Below are positions 9,814-21,865 of a stretch of DNA of 64,000 nucleotides, piece by piece (positions within the stretch are counted from its first letter, which is position 1; each line of letters opens with the position of its first letter). The notes under the pieces are model-generated. The model was not told the DNA's origin. It saw only the letters and a list, made by a program, of their open reading frames with translations, and made no database searches. The stretch is from Silene latifolia (taxonomy: Eukaryota; Streptophyta; Magnoliopsida; Caryophyllales; Caryophyllaceae), in NCBI RefSeq assembly GCF_048544455.1, contig NC_133537.1:70775634-70839633 (forward strand), in the 5' to 3' direction. The position numbers and the translations under genes were made by a program.

Positions 9814-12099
9814 CTATTCTAGGCATAGTAACGTTTCAGTTGGTCGAGGTTTGTTGGGTTGGCTTTCATTCCCATCTAGGTCTGTGATCCTAACCGCACC
9901 CCCTGGAAGTATGGACTTGACTAGGAATGGCCCGACCCAATTGGGTTTGAATTTTCCTCGTGGATCGACAGGTAAAAGAGCCCTAATTGATTTGGGGACC
10001 AAGTCTCCTTCTTTAATGTTCCTTGGCTTAACCATTTTGTTAAAGGCTCGTTTGATACGTGCTTGGTATGTTTGCACATTGTGTAATGCATGTAACCTTC
10101 GTTCATCTAGGAGGATGAGTTCTTCATATCTATCCCTCTTCCACTCAGCTTCTGGGATTTGGCTCTCGAGTAAAATACACAAGGATGGTATTTCTAGCTC
10201 GACTGGTTGTACGGCTTCCATGCCGTAGGTCAAATAGAAAGGGGTGGCCCCAGTGGGCGTCCTAACAGATGTACGGTATCCCCATAAAGCAAAGGGTATC
10301 TTGCTTGGCCAATCTCTATAGTTTTCAATCATTTTCTTGAGAATCGTGACAACATTTTTGTTTGCTGCCTCTACCGCGCCATTGGTTTGTGGTCTATATG
10401 GCGGGGAGTGGTGATGCTTAATTTTGTACTTGGCTAGCAATTGTTCAGTCTCAGCTTGGAAATGTGATCCATTGTCACTGATGATTTCATGTGGGCAACC
10501 ATATCGACAAATAATGTTGGTTTGTATGAACTTTACCACGTTCTTGGCTGTAAGACTGGTGTAGGAAGCCGCTTCTACCCACTTGGTGAAGTAATCGATT
10601 GCTACTAGGATGAAACAGTGACCTCCTATTCTGGCTGGAGTGATCTTGCCGATGATGTCAATTCCCCAAGCAGAAAATGGCCAGGGAGATGTCATGGTGT
10701 AAAGCAATGAAAGAGGGACATATTGCACATTCCCGAAAATTTGGCAATTATGGCAATGTCTTACATATTTGATGCAATCAGATTCCATCGTGGTCCAATA
10801 ATACCCCAAACGTGTGATTTTCTTTGCCATCATGGGTCCACTCATGTGAGGGCCACATTCTCCATCATGGACTTCTTCCATCACTTTCCGTGCCTGTGAA
10901 TGATCAAGACAACGTAGGATTACACCAAGAGGTGTTCTTTTGTATAGTTCTCCTTTCATGAGAACGTATTGGGAAGCTAGCAAGTGGATAGCGCGTTGTC
11001 CCCTTTTGTCCATTTCTGGTGGATAGGTGCCATTGAGCTTGAAATTTAGGATCGCTTGGAACCAAGGTTCCTCTGTGATTTCTTCTTCACTGGTGATTTG
11101 GTGTACATAAGCTGGCTCTGATCGTCGTTCGATGCATAAAGGCATTTCTACCATGCTATCCGGCATATTAATCAAAGATGCAAGTTTTGCAAGAGCATCT
11201 GCAAATTGATTTTCTTCTCGAGGTAGATGTAGGTAGGTCACTTGATCGAAGAATTGAGCAACTTGGTCTATTCTGGCTTGATAAGGTGCTAAGCTTTCAC
11301 TTCGGATTTTCCAAGATCCCGTAATTTGATTGATGATCAAAGCCGAATCCCCATGTACTCGAAGATTCTTGATGCCTAAACTTACTGCTGCTTGCAATCC
11401 AATGAGACAGGCTTTGTATTCTTCAGCGTTATTTGTCACCTCGAATTCGAGTTTGACAGAGATTGGTGTATGCTCACCTTCTGAAGAAATAAGCAACACT
11501 CCTATTCCAAATCCTCTTAAGTTCGATTCCCCATCAAAATAGAGGTCCCAGGAGTCTACATCCGTTTGGAGTATATCCTCATCCGGAAACAACCAGGTAT
11601 CTATCGTTTGTGTATCGTTGATGGGATTTTCTGCGAAGAACTCGGCAACGGCGCGCCCCTTTATAACGTTTAAAGGTACATACTTGAGATCGAACTCTGA
11701 GAGCATCAAAGTCCATCTTGCTAAACGTCCATTGAGAACGGGTTTCTCGAAGAGGTATTTGACAGGATCCATTTTAGAGTATATTTTGACGGAGTAGCTA
11801 AGCATGTAATGGCGTAGCTTCTTCGTTGCCCACACAAGAGCTAGGCATGTCTTTTCGAGTAGTGTGTATTTGCACTCGTACTCCAAGAACTTCTTACTAA
11901 GGTAGTAGATAGCTCTTTCTTCTTTTCCTACAGTTTGAGCTAGCATGGCGCCCATGGCCGTTTTAGTTACTGTGAGATATAAACCAAGAGGTTGATCTCG
12001 TTGACGTATCCCAGGAGTTTGCCAGATGTTACTCCGAATGCGCATTTCTGAGGATTGAGCCTCGTGTTGTACTTCCGTAGCCTTGAGAAGAATTTGCAA
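9814..12099 (-). pseudogene. Ogre RNase H, second RNase H and integrase
   Basis: A 761-codon open frame, the best-preserved part of the polyprotein. In order: ancestral RNase H remnant (LYLTVTKTAMGAMLAQ to about residue 170); second, archaeal-type RNase H (about 180-310) with YFDGESN, NNAEEY, GDSALII and NQFADALAKLA carrying its D-E-D-D residues; integrase zinc domain (HDGECGPHMSG .. CHNC); integrase core with Asp in WGIDIIG, Asp in ISDNGSHF and Glu in NGAVEAANK; C-terminal domain ending near LDGNESQPN. Two RNase H domains are diagnostic of Tat. The first 30 or so residues are out of frame with the upstream RT because of a deletion near 12005. Confidence 0.9.
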
Positions 12100-13202
12100 A
12101 GGTTCGCAATGTGTCCCTCTCTTTCCTTGGACTTGAAAATCATGTCATCTACGTATACCTCAACTTCTTTATGCATCATGTCTTGTAAGAGCGTAGTTGC
12201 GGCGCGTTGGTATGTAGCGCCGGCGTTGATGAACCCAAATGGCATAACCGTGTAGCAATAGGTTCCCTATTGAGTGATGAAGGCGGTCTTATGCATATCT
12301 TCTATGGTCATCTTGATCTGGTTATATCCTGCATATCCATCCATGAAGGATAGTAATTCATGATCTGTTGTATTATCCACCAATATGTCGATATGTGGTA
12401 GAGGAAAGTCATCCTTGGGACTCGCTTTGTTTAAGTCTCTAAAGTCAACACAAACACGGATTCTCCCATCCTTTTTGGGTACGGGTACTATGTTAGCTAC
12501 CCAGTCTGAGTACTCGGAAACTTTGATGAAACCGGCTTTACATTGTTTATCGACTTCTTCTTTGATCTTGAGAGCCCATTCTGTCCTCATTCGTCGAAGC
12601 TTCTGTTTCACGGGTTTGAAACCTGGTTTGATTGGGATTCTATGCTCTACGATGTCCCTGTCGATCCATGGCATATCTTTGTAGGACCAAGCAAAAACGT
12701 CTTTGAACTCGTGCAGGAGGTCTATGTAATTGGCCTTTTCGGTGGGGCTAAAGGTTGTCCATATCCTAAGCTCTTGGGGTTCTAATTCAGTTCCTACGTT
12801 GATGGGTTCAGTATTTTCTATCACTGGTCCCCCTTCCCCCTCTTGTAATATTTCTTTGGCTATGTAGGGAGGTATTTCGATTGAGTCTGGGTCTGGGTCA
12901 TCCTCATCCTCATCGTAAACAGAATTGCATTCAAGATAACACGAAGAGTAAGTAGAACCTGATTTATTCATATTAAAATTTGAGAAAAGTTGAAACACAG
13001 AAGCCATCTGATATGTAGTCAACGGTGGTAAAGGGACATCGGTTGGGGCATTTCCTGAACTACTGTTACTATTTGACACTAAGCAAGGAGAAACAAGGGG
13101 AGTGGGAATGACGACAGGAGGAGACTCTCTAGGAACTTCTCTAGACTCCGACTCTGACTCCGACTCTGACTCCGACTCTGACTCTGACTCGAATTCATCG
13201 TC
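12000..13202 (-). pseudogene. Ogre reverse transcriptase
   Basis: RT in the same frame as gag and protease: KEEVDKQCKAGFIK, VPVPKKDGRIRVCVDFRDLN, SFMDGYAGYNQI, then after a TAG stop near 12266 MPFGFINAGATYQR and the catalytic YVDD in EVEVYVDDMIFKS (12147-12158). The TAG stands where Gypsy RTs have Trp (TGG to TAG). After SGKLLGYV (about 12005) the sequence jumps to the RNase H motif with a frame change; about 300 bases of the connection region appear deleted. The linker upstream (13140-13200) encodes a Ser-Glu repeat. Confidence 0.88.
13146..13190. repeat. 12-bp tandem repeat encoding Ser-Glu linker
   Basis: Repeats of GACTCCGACTCT. On the minus strand in the polyprotein frame it encodes alternating Ser and Glu between protease and RT, an expandable acidic linker. 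Confidence 0.8.
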
Positions 13203-15056
13203 TTATGGTTCTTCTTTGAACATCTCTCCTTCTCCAGTGGTGAGCTTGAAGAGTCTTCCTTGATTGTTTGTCCACTTGATCGATTTTCTCCATCCTTTCT
13301 GCTGATTGGTGTTGGTTTCTGTGATTAACGCGACAGGGTTGAAGCGATCGTCTTGAAGTATCATGGTAATGATCTCATCCTGCGCGGCTCTAACGAATCG
13401 ATCTTCTCCAAATAGTAGACTCACAGCTTGTTCGTCTAGGCAAGGTGCTTGACGAGTCTTGACGGTAGGAACCGTTTCTGGAGGAATAAAGTAGCAATCG
13501 TGAAAGATCTCGATTCCGGCTAGCTTCCTTTCGAGATAGTGCCAAGGCTCAGGAAATCCGTGAAAGATATATTGACTTCCTTCCCTAACGAAGTATCCAT
13601 TTAGGGTAGGGAGGTAGGGTCGCATTTGGATTCCCACGTTCTTATGGTTTTGAGCTTGAGCAAGCATCTCGAGAACTTCCTCTTTTGTGGGTTTGTATCC
13701 TAGTCCAAGGGGTATTCTTTGTGAGTTTCCCTCTTTGTAGGGTGCAAAGGTGTTTCTTCGGATAGGATTCAAAGGCATTCCCGGGAAGTATCTCTGGGAT
13801 TTGAGTATGTGGTTGACCACTAAGTTAGAGTAAGGATTGAAGTATAAGGGTGCCAACTCACTTTCTATGACATTTATGACATGGAAGCCCCCAAGTTCAT
13901 GTACTGGATCTGCAAGGACTTGATTACTTGACTTCTTTTCGATTACTGCCTTGATGGGTGATGAAGTGATCGTCACCACCTTACCATCTAGTGGGATTTT
14001 GATTTTCTGGTGGAGTATGGATGTTACCGCTTTGGAAGCGTGAATCGAGGGTCTTCCCAGAAGTATGTTACAGGATGCCTCAATGTTCACTATTTGGAAG
14101 TTGACCTTTCGCTCAATTGGCCATGTGGCTATGGTTAGGTTAACAAGTCCTACTACCTTTCACCGTGTACCATCATATGCGCGAACACCTTGGTTGGTAG
14201 GGGTCCAATCCGACTCTTTCATGCCCAATTTGTATGCCGTTTTCAAGGGTATGACATTGACTGCAGAGCCATCATCTACCAAAGTCATTGGCACATTCTT
14301 CTTTAAGGAAATGATAGTGATGTAAAGAGCCAAGTTATGACTAGCACCAAAGGGTGGCAAATCTTCATCCGAGAAAGTAATAAGATTATTTAGCTTTGGT
14401 GATTCTTGGAAGACCAAGTTGACTACGTCGTCGGGTGTGGAGTTATGTGCCACATTTAGTTTGGCCAAGGCTTGCAGTAAAGCTTGGAGATGTGGGAATG
14501 AGCTTGCCACTAGTTGCCAGACTGAAAGATCAGCCTTCGTCTTCTGTAGTTGCTTTAGTAAATGGTTAGTAGATCCTTCTTCATTATCATTTGGTATGAC
14601 CACATTGGTTGGCCCGTTCGCTATGGGACCATTTTGAGAAGTGTTTTGGTATGGGCGTCCCGAATGAGTAAGATGGTCTACATCTTGATCTTCACAATTT
14701 TGGACTATTTCTTCACTGACTTTGACTAAGTAGTGTTCAGTGAGATACTCGTCTTCATCATCATCGGCCCATATTCCATTGATAGTAGCAAGTTCCCTCA
14801 TTCTTATGACTTCGGCCTCCAATTGGATAATTTGGTCGACTAGTTCATCAACCATGGCTACTACTTCTTGCATTGTAGTGTTTGGAGAGATGACTAGAGG
14901 TGCACATTCTTTAGGTATGGCGTTGGGACCACGTAGGGTTGCCACTGTACTCTCTAGTTCCATGACTTGCCTATCCACACTCTTTGCCCATACAATGAAA
15001 TCAGTGATGCTTGGAGAGATAGTAGAGTAGTTCCCTTCATTTTCTATTGCATGAAT
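13203..15056 (-). pseudogene. Ogre gag end and aspartic protease
   Basis: Continues the gag frame after the stop at 15057-15059. The protease active site reads LVDDGSAVNVIPL (about 14240-14280), the D-[DN]-G-S form usual in Tat. C-terminal to it are ASCNILLGRPSIH and, further on, SQYIFHGFPEPWHYLERK, a Tat-specific segment. Stops: near 14160 (TGG to TGA likely) and TAA 13203-13205, then the Ser-Glu linker and RT in the same frame. Confidence 0.85.
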
Positions 15057-16209
15057 TTAATCTTCAACTAGAGAAATGAAGTGTGAACAATCTATGCTAG
15101 ATTCTTCACTTGTAATCACTAGAATTCCAAGAGGATTCTTAGTGTTGTTAGGCTTACCTCCAGGTGGTATTGGTAGGCGACCGTCTTCAATCATATCTTG
15201 AAGTACATTTTTCAGTTTGTAGCATTTTTCTGTACCATGTCCCTTACCTCTATGGTATTCGCAGTACGAATTCTCATCCCAGAACTTGGATTTCTTTTCT
15301 GGTTCGGGTGTAGGGCCTATGGGTTGAAGTTTACCCAGCTTCATCAACCTTTTCAGAGCGTTGGAATATGTGTCCCCTAGATTTGTGAATTTACTTGGAG
15401 GGGTACTCTTCTTAGATGGCTCGAGAAGGTTAACTTCATCAGTTTTGCTAGTAGAGCCGTAAGAACGACTTGTTGAGCCTTGATATCCATGACCTATCGT
15501 TTTGGACAAGAGCCCTTTACGGATGTCATCTTCGATCCTCGTCCCTAGTACGGTTAAATCTTTGAAGGTCTTGATGTTTTGATACCTCAAATGATTTGCA
15601 TAGATGGGCTTTAGGTTGTCCACGAATTTATCCATGAGGGTAGCTTCGTCTGGACGTTCAAAAAGTTGAGTACTAGTCTTCCTCCACCGACTTAGGAAGT
15701 TGGTGAAACCTTCTTTGTCATTTTGGGTAAGAACCTCTAAAGTGCGCATGTTGACTTGGATTTCAGCATTATCCGCATATTGTTTAGCAAACTCGATTAC
15801 AGCATCATCCCAGGTATCGATCTTCTTGTGCTCTAGCGAATAGAACCATTGTTTTGGGATGGTGTCAAGAGATGAAGGAAAGGTCCTTAAGAACATCTCG
15901 GGTTTAATGCCTTTGATAGACATGTAATCCTTGAAAGCACGGATATGGTTCAAAGGGTTTTCGTTCCCCTTGAATTTAGGGATATCCGTCATGTTGAAGT
16001 TGGTTGGCAACTTGGAACTCATGGCCTTATATTTGCGATTGTTTTCCCTATAAATGTCATCCCCTTTGAGATACATCAATTGCTCCTCCAAGTATTGGAG
16101 TCATTTCTCACCTGCAGTCATACCTATGGGAGGGTTTTCGTCCCCGAAGTGGTTCACAAATTCATCAGACACTTCACTTTCTCGAGGAGCCATCCTCGTT
16201 TCCACGGCA
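15057..16209 (-). pseudogene. Ogre gag, main part
   Basis: Retrotransposon gag: capsid-like region with IPKFKGNENPLNHIRAFKDY, TIPKQWFYSLE and FLSRWRKT, then a zinc motif CEYHRGKGHGTEKC (about 15190-15260 on the plus strand) followed by LKNVLQDMIEDG, as in Ogre-type gag. An in-frame TGA lies at 16101-16103. The N-terminus is separated by the Copia insertion: gag resumes at 24965-25093 beyond it. Gag packages the element RNA in the cytoplasm. Confidence 0.88.
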
Positions 16210-16214
16210 TATAT
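16210..16214. other. Target site duplication of Copia 1, left
   Basis: TATAT directly before the LTR start TGTTAGAATC; identical to 24960-24964. Confidence 0.9.
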
Positions 16215-17501
16215 TGTTAGAATCATTAATCTCATTAATTTACATATTCATATATGATCAAATTTATTTAGTCATAAAATAAATGGAAGATCTTATGCAT
16301 GTAAACTAAAGCAAGATAAAAGAAGAAATCGCCAATCTTACATTGAGGTTTCGGATATTAGGGCACCAACAAGATCTCCTTCTTGTTAGTTCTTGAGCTT
16401 TCCTAATAATGGATGAACAAAAGGTCCAAAATAGAACCTCTCCCAAAAGTGAATACCCAAGGAAAAACCCCTAATAAATAATATTATTTTGTACTAGAAA
16501 TAATACAAGTCTTACTTAAAATTTGACACAAAATAAATTTTGTTCTCTCTTGTATATTTCGGCCAAGAGAGGAATGATTTTGAGAGGTTTTTATTTCTCT
16601 AAGTTTCACAACATGTAGAGAGAAGAATGATTTCTAACACTTGAAATTATGTTGTGAAGTAGTGAATAATTAAAGGGAAAAACCATTGGCATTTTCACCT
16701 CTAAAAACCGGTTGGCAAGGGAGAGTGGACCCAATGCATGAGCTTGTTTTTCTTCTCAAGAAAAACTAGGTTTGCATGGCTACTAGTTAGTTTTAATCAT
16801 TGTGTTTTCCACTTAAAATAAAAATACAATTTAAACCTTATACTCCCTCCATTAATTCGGCACTTATAACATAAAATGGATGGTCCATTTTATTTTGTCA
16901 TTTGTCAATTGTGACATATGTGACATGTTACTTGACATGTGAAATTGCAATGTATTTTTAACATATTAAAAATCAACATACTCATAAAATATGTCATACA
17001 CAAAATCGACTAGTAATTCATAATTACTTGTACCAAAACGGTTTATCAAATTATAAATTACAACATCTTGTATTTATAATAAATTATTCATTCAATTTCA
17101 ATTTCAATTGTTTCGTAAACAATAATTTTATCTAAGTAATAAAACAATTTGATTACTTAGACCGTATCTAATTTAATAGAATTATAATAAGACACGTTAA
17201 CCTTACTCACAAAATCATCCGTCAATTTTAAGCAATTTATGTAACTCGTATCGGCATACGATTAATTAAATAATCAATTAAGAGTATTTCCCTATAGGTA
17301 TGACCAAAGGGGATCAACTGATCACCACCGTCGCACGACAGTAATGTCAAACTCTAGTCAGCCAATCATTACCGATATGTGTGGATCAGTTGACTGTAAA
17401 ATATTCCATCCCACATGTATTCTTAAAATGAGATTTAAACATGTGATCATCAAGATCAACAGTTGTGATCGCATTATTGTCGGAGGACACATATTCCAAC
17501 A
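16215..17501 (-). repeat. Copia 1 3' LTR
   Basis: Starts TGTTAG and ends CCAACA in plus orientation. A sequence TACTCCCTCC at 16844 resembles a Stowaway end, but no matching second end is present, and it is in both LTRs. Confidence 0.93.
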
Positions 17502-17512
17502 ATCTCCCACTT
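17502..17512 (-). other. Copia 1 polypurine tract
   Basis: AAGTGGGAGAT on the minus strand directly before the 3' LTR; identical to the tract of Copia 2 at 43705-43715. Confidence 0.85.
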
Positions 17513-18190
17513 GTCCTCGACAAGTGTGCGTCACCAATTCTCTTGTCCTATTACTATCTCCCACTCAATGCAAGGTGTCTTTCAGATCGTACTTGCAAGT
17601 GATCATATCGAGAGTGGTTTCCTCGATCTGGAGAATAACTGATTGACCGGAATTTTCTACCATAGATACCTTCCGAGCGTGGCCACACATTTCCAGTTCA
17701 TTACTTATCGAGTGGCCCTGAGATATTGTTATAACCCTGACAAGGGGTGGACAATTCCTATCGCACTTATTCCCTTCGGCTAGCCGCAGTCATCATAACC
17801 CAAAATATGCCCATTTGACCCCATTTACGAAGCTCGTAATAACATAAATCAAAGTTAATCTGAAACTGTGCCACCTTAGGCGAACAGTCTTTAGTCAGAA
17901 GAATCGACTCATTAGAATACTATAGTAGCTCTTGCAACGACCAGGCTATATAAATTTGCCAGAACTCTATAAGCGGTAATAAGGCCCGGCAAAGTGTTCC
18001 TAACAGTCTGCCTATGTGATCGACTAGTCATCTCACATGACTCTATGGCACTTGAACTTGCCATCAATCGCATCACACTCTAGTCACTTCGAGACGTCAC
18101 CTCATACAAGTGACTATGTGCAAATATCATGTTAATCCGGGTTCACTTTAACGGGGTTCAATATTGTCTCTACAACCCGTTTGGATTTAA
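17513..18190 (-). other. Copia 1 conserved 3' noncoding region
   Basis: About 650 bases without coding capacity but strongly similar to 43070-43704 of the sibling Copia 2, for example the run around GTGATGCGATTGATGGCAAG. It outlasts the coding regions, which suggests selection on cis function or shared recent ancestry. Confidence 0.7.
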
Positions 18191-20960
18191 CAAAGTATAA
18201 AAGGAGTTTTCAGATTTAAAAACTCGAACGACAAATGTGATTATCACATATGAATAGTCAATACCTGATTACTACTTCATATTTTTATAATCCAATTTGA
18301 TCATGTATGTAGTTGTTCATCTCAATCCAATTGATATGACATGACTCATCATGTTAAGCCTATGAGAAGGCTTTGGTTAGTAGGTTTTATCAACTTCTTG
18401 TACCTAACTCAACCTTACTACATACTCGTTTTCCTTTGTAATGTATACATTTGCATTACAAAACTTTCTGAGTACGTGTCTAGATCCAATCTAGACATAG
18501 GCCCTCTAGCCTTAGAATAACTCCCATTGTTTTCACAGTGTGCGGGACTCATCCTTCTTGCACATCTCATGATTGCAAGTGTACTCAATTTCCGTTGTAA
18601 ATATCTCTCATTGTTCTTTATTACCTAGAACGATTCTAGAAAATCTATTTCTTAAATAACATAGCCACAATGGTTCCTTAACCATCTTCACGTGTTTTGA
18701 ATATGGTTTTGTCTGAAACCTTTCGCAATCTCAATTGTCATTCGTGTAACACCCTTACACAAATTAGTTAATTGCATAAAAAACACTTAACTTTCCATCC
18801 TTAATGCTTCTTCAAGCACATAAGAATAATCTATATGGCTACTTGGCAATTATTACTTAAATTCGATTTTGAAACAATTCATCATACTCAAAGTATATGA
18901 AGTGTTGGACATCGTTACTAATTTAATTTATCCGGCAGCGGAAACAAATGAAATCAATCAAATATGTTCAACTCGATTGAACTAATCATGAATCTTATCA
19001 ACATAAGACTTCTTATTTAATGCTAATATCATGTAGATTTATCTCCATAAATCCGGATACTAAAGATGTATTATAATAATCCATAATTGTCAAATCATTC
19101 CCAATGATCAATATGTCATCCACATATAAGACTAATTAAAAAATTCCGTAACTCCCACTAAACTCCATGTATAAACACAACTTCTCGACTTATCGAGAAA
19201 AGTTTTATAACATGATCAAAACATTGATTCCAACTCATTGATGTCCTACTTAAGACCCTCTTTTAAGTTCCACATTATCTTAGGATTTCAAGAATCTACA
19301 AAACTCAAGACATGTATTGAATACATTCCTTCTAATTGAAGAAGTGGGTTTTAGATTCACTTGCTATATGTATATCATCATAATGAAACACAATCCCTAA
19401 GAAGATCCAAATAGACTTAAGCATTTCAACTATTGCAAAACCCTTTCCCACCAATCAAGCTTTGATATCTCTCTTTGATATCCAACAATTCCACTTGGAA
19501 TTTATTTCAGATTTTCATGGCTCTAAGCCTTGTATTGAGTTGTGACTTAAACACTCTTATTTAAGTCATATGATCATTACTTTCCAGATGTAACTTGAAT
19601 CAAACAATTTCTTTGTAAGTTGCAAGCTCTTTACTTTCTAAAAGTAACACGAATTCATCATCTTCAACAAGTGATGAGTTCAACCTCCTAGGTTTCGATG
19701 AAACAATGTCATGTAGCCAAGAAAAACCAGTTTCTTGCGACATACAATTTTTGACACAATTCTTTTGTGGCTCTTGAATATTTTCTCCCACTCTGTCTTC
19801 TAGAAATAAACTTTTATTCTAGAAAGACAGCTTCACGAGCCACAAACTCGTTGTACTCGTGATTATATAAGGAAAAAAGAGCATTTGTTTCTTGTGAAAA
19901 CATACAAGCATGGTACTCTACCATTTCATATCTCATATGATTCGTTTTAGATTTAGTGGAAAAATAATTTAGACAAAATGATAAAATCCCCAAAAGGATC
20001 AAGTAACTCAAAGTAACTTGATTGAAGTCCAAACCATATCGAATAGCGTTTGATTTCTTTATCCAACCACACATTATCCCATAATGCGTGCTAAGAGAGA
20101 TTAATTTGTGATACTAAATCACATTTCCTTTGGCTTATATAAAAGTCTTCACTTTGATAATCCCATCACGACTAAATCGTGATTCCTGGAACTCTTTGAA
20201 CTTCTTCAAAGATTTCTCTATTTACCTTATTAAGTGAACACATTAGTGTCAACCTAAATCGTTGGCAAAAGAAAATGATCAACCTATTTTGGATCAATGA
20301 TTTACAACCTCGATCTCCTTTTCAACCAAAAGGCACGAGACATCTTGCTTTGAATACAAGATACGCATATACCATAAGATTAACAATCTAATGGTTCCAA
20401 GAGTACTCGATAACTCTTTGCGTTCATCATTCCAGAATTTAAGGTTTAATCTTGGGTTACCAATTTGAGTGTTGCATCATCTACATGATATGTCATTTTA
20501 GTTTAGTTTAGAATATAATCACCTTGATAATGGGCTAGCCATACATCAAATCATGGTGTATAGGGTCACAAAAGTGAAACCTCCTTTGTATCTTAATAAG
20601 TTTATATTCTTATTTAGAGTTTATGCACTTAATAGTCACAATTAAGTACAACTTTAAACTCAAAAACTAGATTGAGTACACAATGACTCTATCTCTCAAC
20701 ATCATTGTTGCTAGTCGTCATACTCTAATCATCCTATGTATCAAATACAATGATGAAAACCACCACTGGTTTCTAATATTGACGAAGTAGTATTAGCAAA
20801 ATTTATGTCAATCAAATAAACAGTTAAAGAAGAAGGTCCCTTTAGATGTCCCACAACTAACTTGCTGATTCTTCAATAATTTGGGGTAGTTTCCTTTCTA
20901 GTGTCCAACAATTAAGACAATGGAAACTTTATCGGTCGGGATTGATAGGTTTAGTATCGT
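18191..20960 (-). pseudogene. Copia 1 pol remnants
   Basis: Minus strand. Recognisable pieces from 5' to 3': a decayed gag zinc knuckle and flank around 20880-20950 (CLNCWTLERKLP); an integrase-RT linker piece at 19600-19791 with LVEDDEFVLLLESKELATYKE; and the RT catalytic motif YVDDILIIGND at about 19095-19126 (YVDD codons 19115-19126). Stops interrupt every frame every few dozen codons. Not capable of making pol. Confidence 0.7.
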
Positions 20961-21589
20961 TATTCTCAATAACCTTACTTTTAACATTACCTTGTATCAA
21001 TTCCATTCTAATTTTACTTCTTTAAACCTCACCCTTTTCTTAACGGTTTAAGAGAATGTTCCCACTCATTTCAATGAGTCTTTGCTAAGAGAAGCAAAAT
21101 TGAAATTCATGAAGACTGCTCTTCATTCGTTTGTTTAGTCTTAAACTTTCATTGAAGTGGTTGCGGTATTTTGGTCAATTTTGATTTCCAACAAATCTAG
21201 TTACCAAAATGATGTAACGTTTCAAAATACTTAACTCAATTAAGCATATGAGAAACAATTCATTGTAAGTAGATATGTTAGTCAAGAATCAAAAACCCTT
21301 TTGATCACAAATAACTTTTATCTATACTCCTCACAAGAGATCCTTACAATGGATAATACGAGGTTTTTAGAAGAAAATTTAAATTTTGTCTTTAGTTACG
21401 ATGTTTAAATGGAGATTTGAACTAAAATCGAAATGATATCGTATATAAATTGAGGTAAAGAAATAGAACAATATGATAACGGAATAATGAAAACAAAACA
21501 TTTATCGTTATAATAATACTTGTAAATAATATAACAAGATATGAGCATTTATATAGTGACCTCTACCCAACTATAATAAATGATTCCAA

Positions 21590-21865
21590 GATCCAAATTC
21601 ATATTAACTTGGGCATGGTAGGGCCGATTCATCCCTTATCAATATAACTCGGTGGATTAACTCTTTAATCGATTTACTTTTAGAACTCTTTGTCGATAAA
21701 ATTACATTAATATTTATCTTTAGCCCAAAAGACATCCGACAATGGTCGAGAATACTTTTGTTGAGTTCAACCCAAATTTCGAATAAATGTGTCCATGATC
21801 CAAATCCACATCAACTTGGGCACGGTAGGGCCGATTCATCCCTTATGAACATGAATTCGGTGGAT
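21590..21865 (-). repeat. Tandem duplication in Copia 1 leader
   Basis: Two copies of a 67-69 base segment starting at 21590 and 21797 (GATCCAAAT..TTGGGC.CGGTAGGGCCGATTCATCCC). Copia 2 has a single copy near 40970-41005/41321-41340. It is in the untranslated leader. Confidence 0.7.

Noticed and set aside
9794-10228. Plus-strand 144-codon frame
   Set aside because: Antisense shadow of the integrase C-terminus with no family motif.
16844-16920. Stowaway MITE in the Copia 1 LTR (TACTCCCTCC)
   Set aside because: No matching second end; the sequence is at the same place in both LTRs, so part of the LTR.
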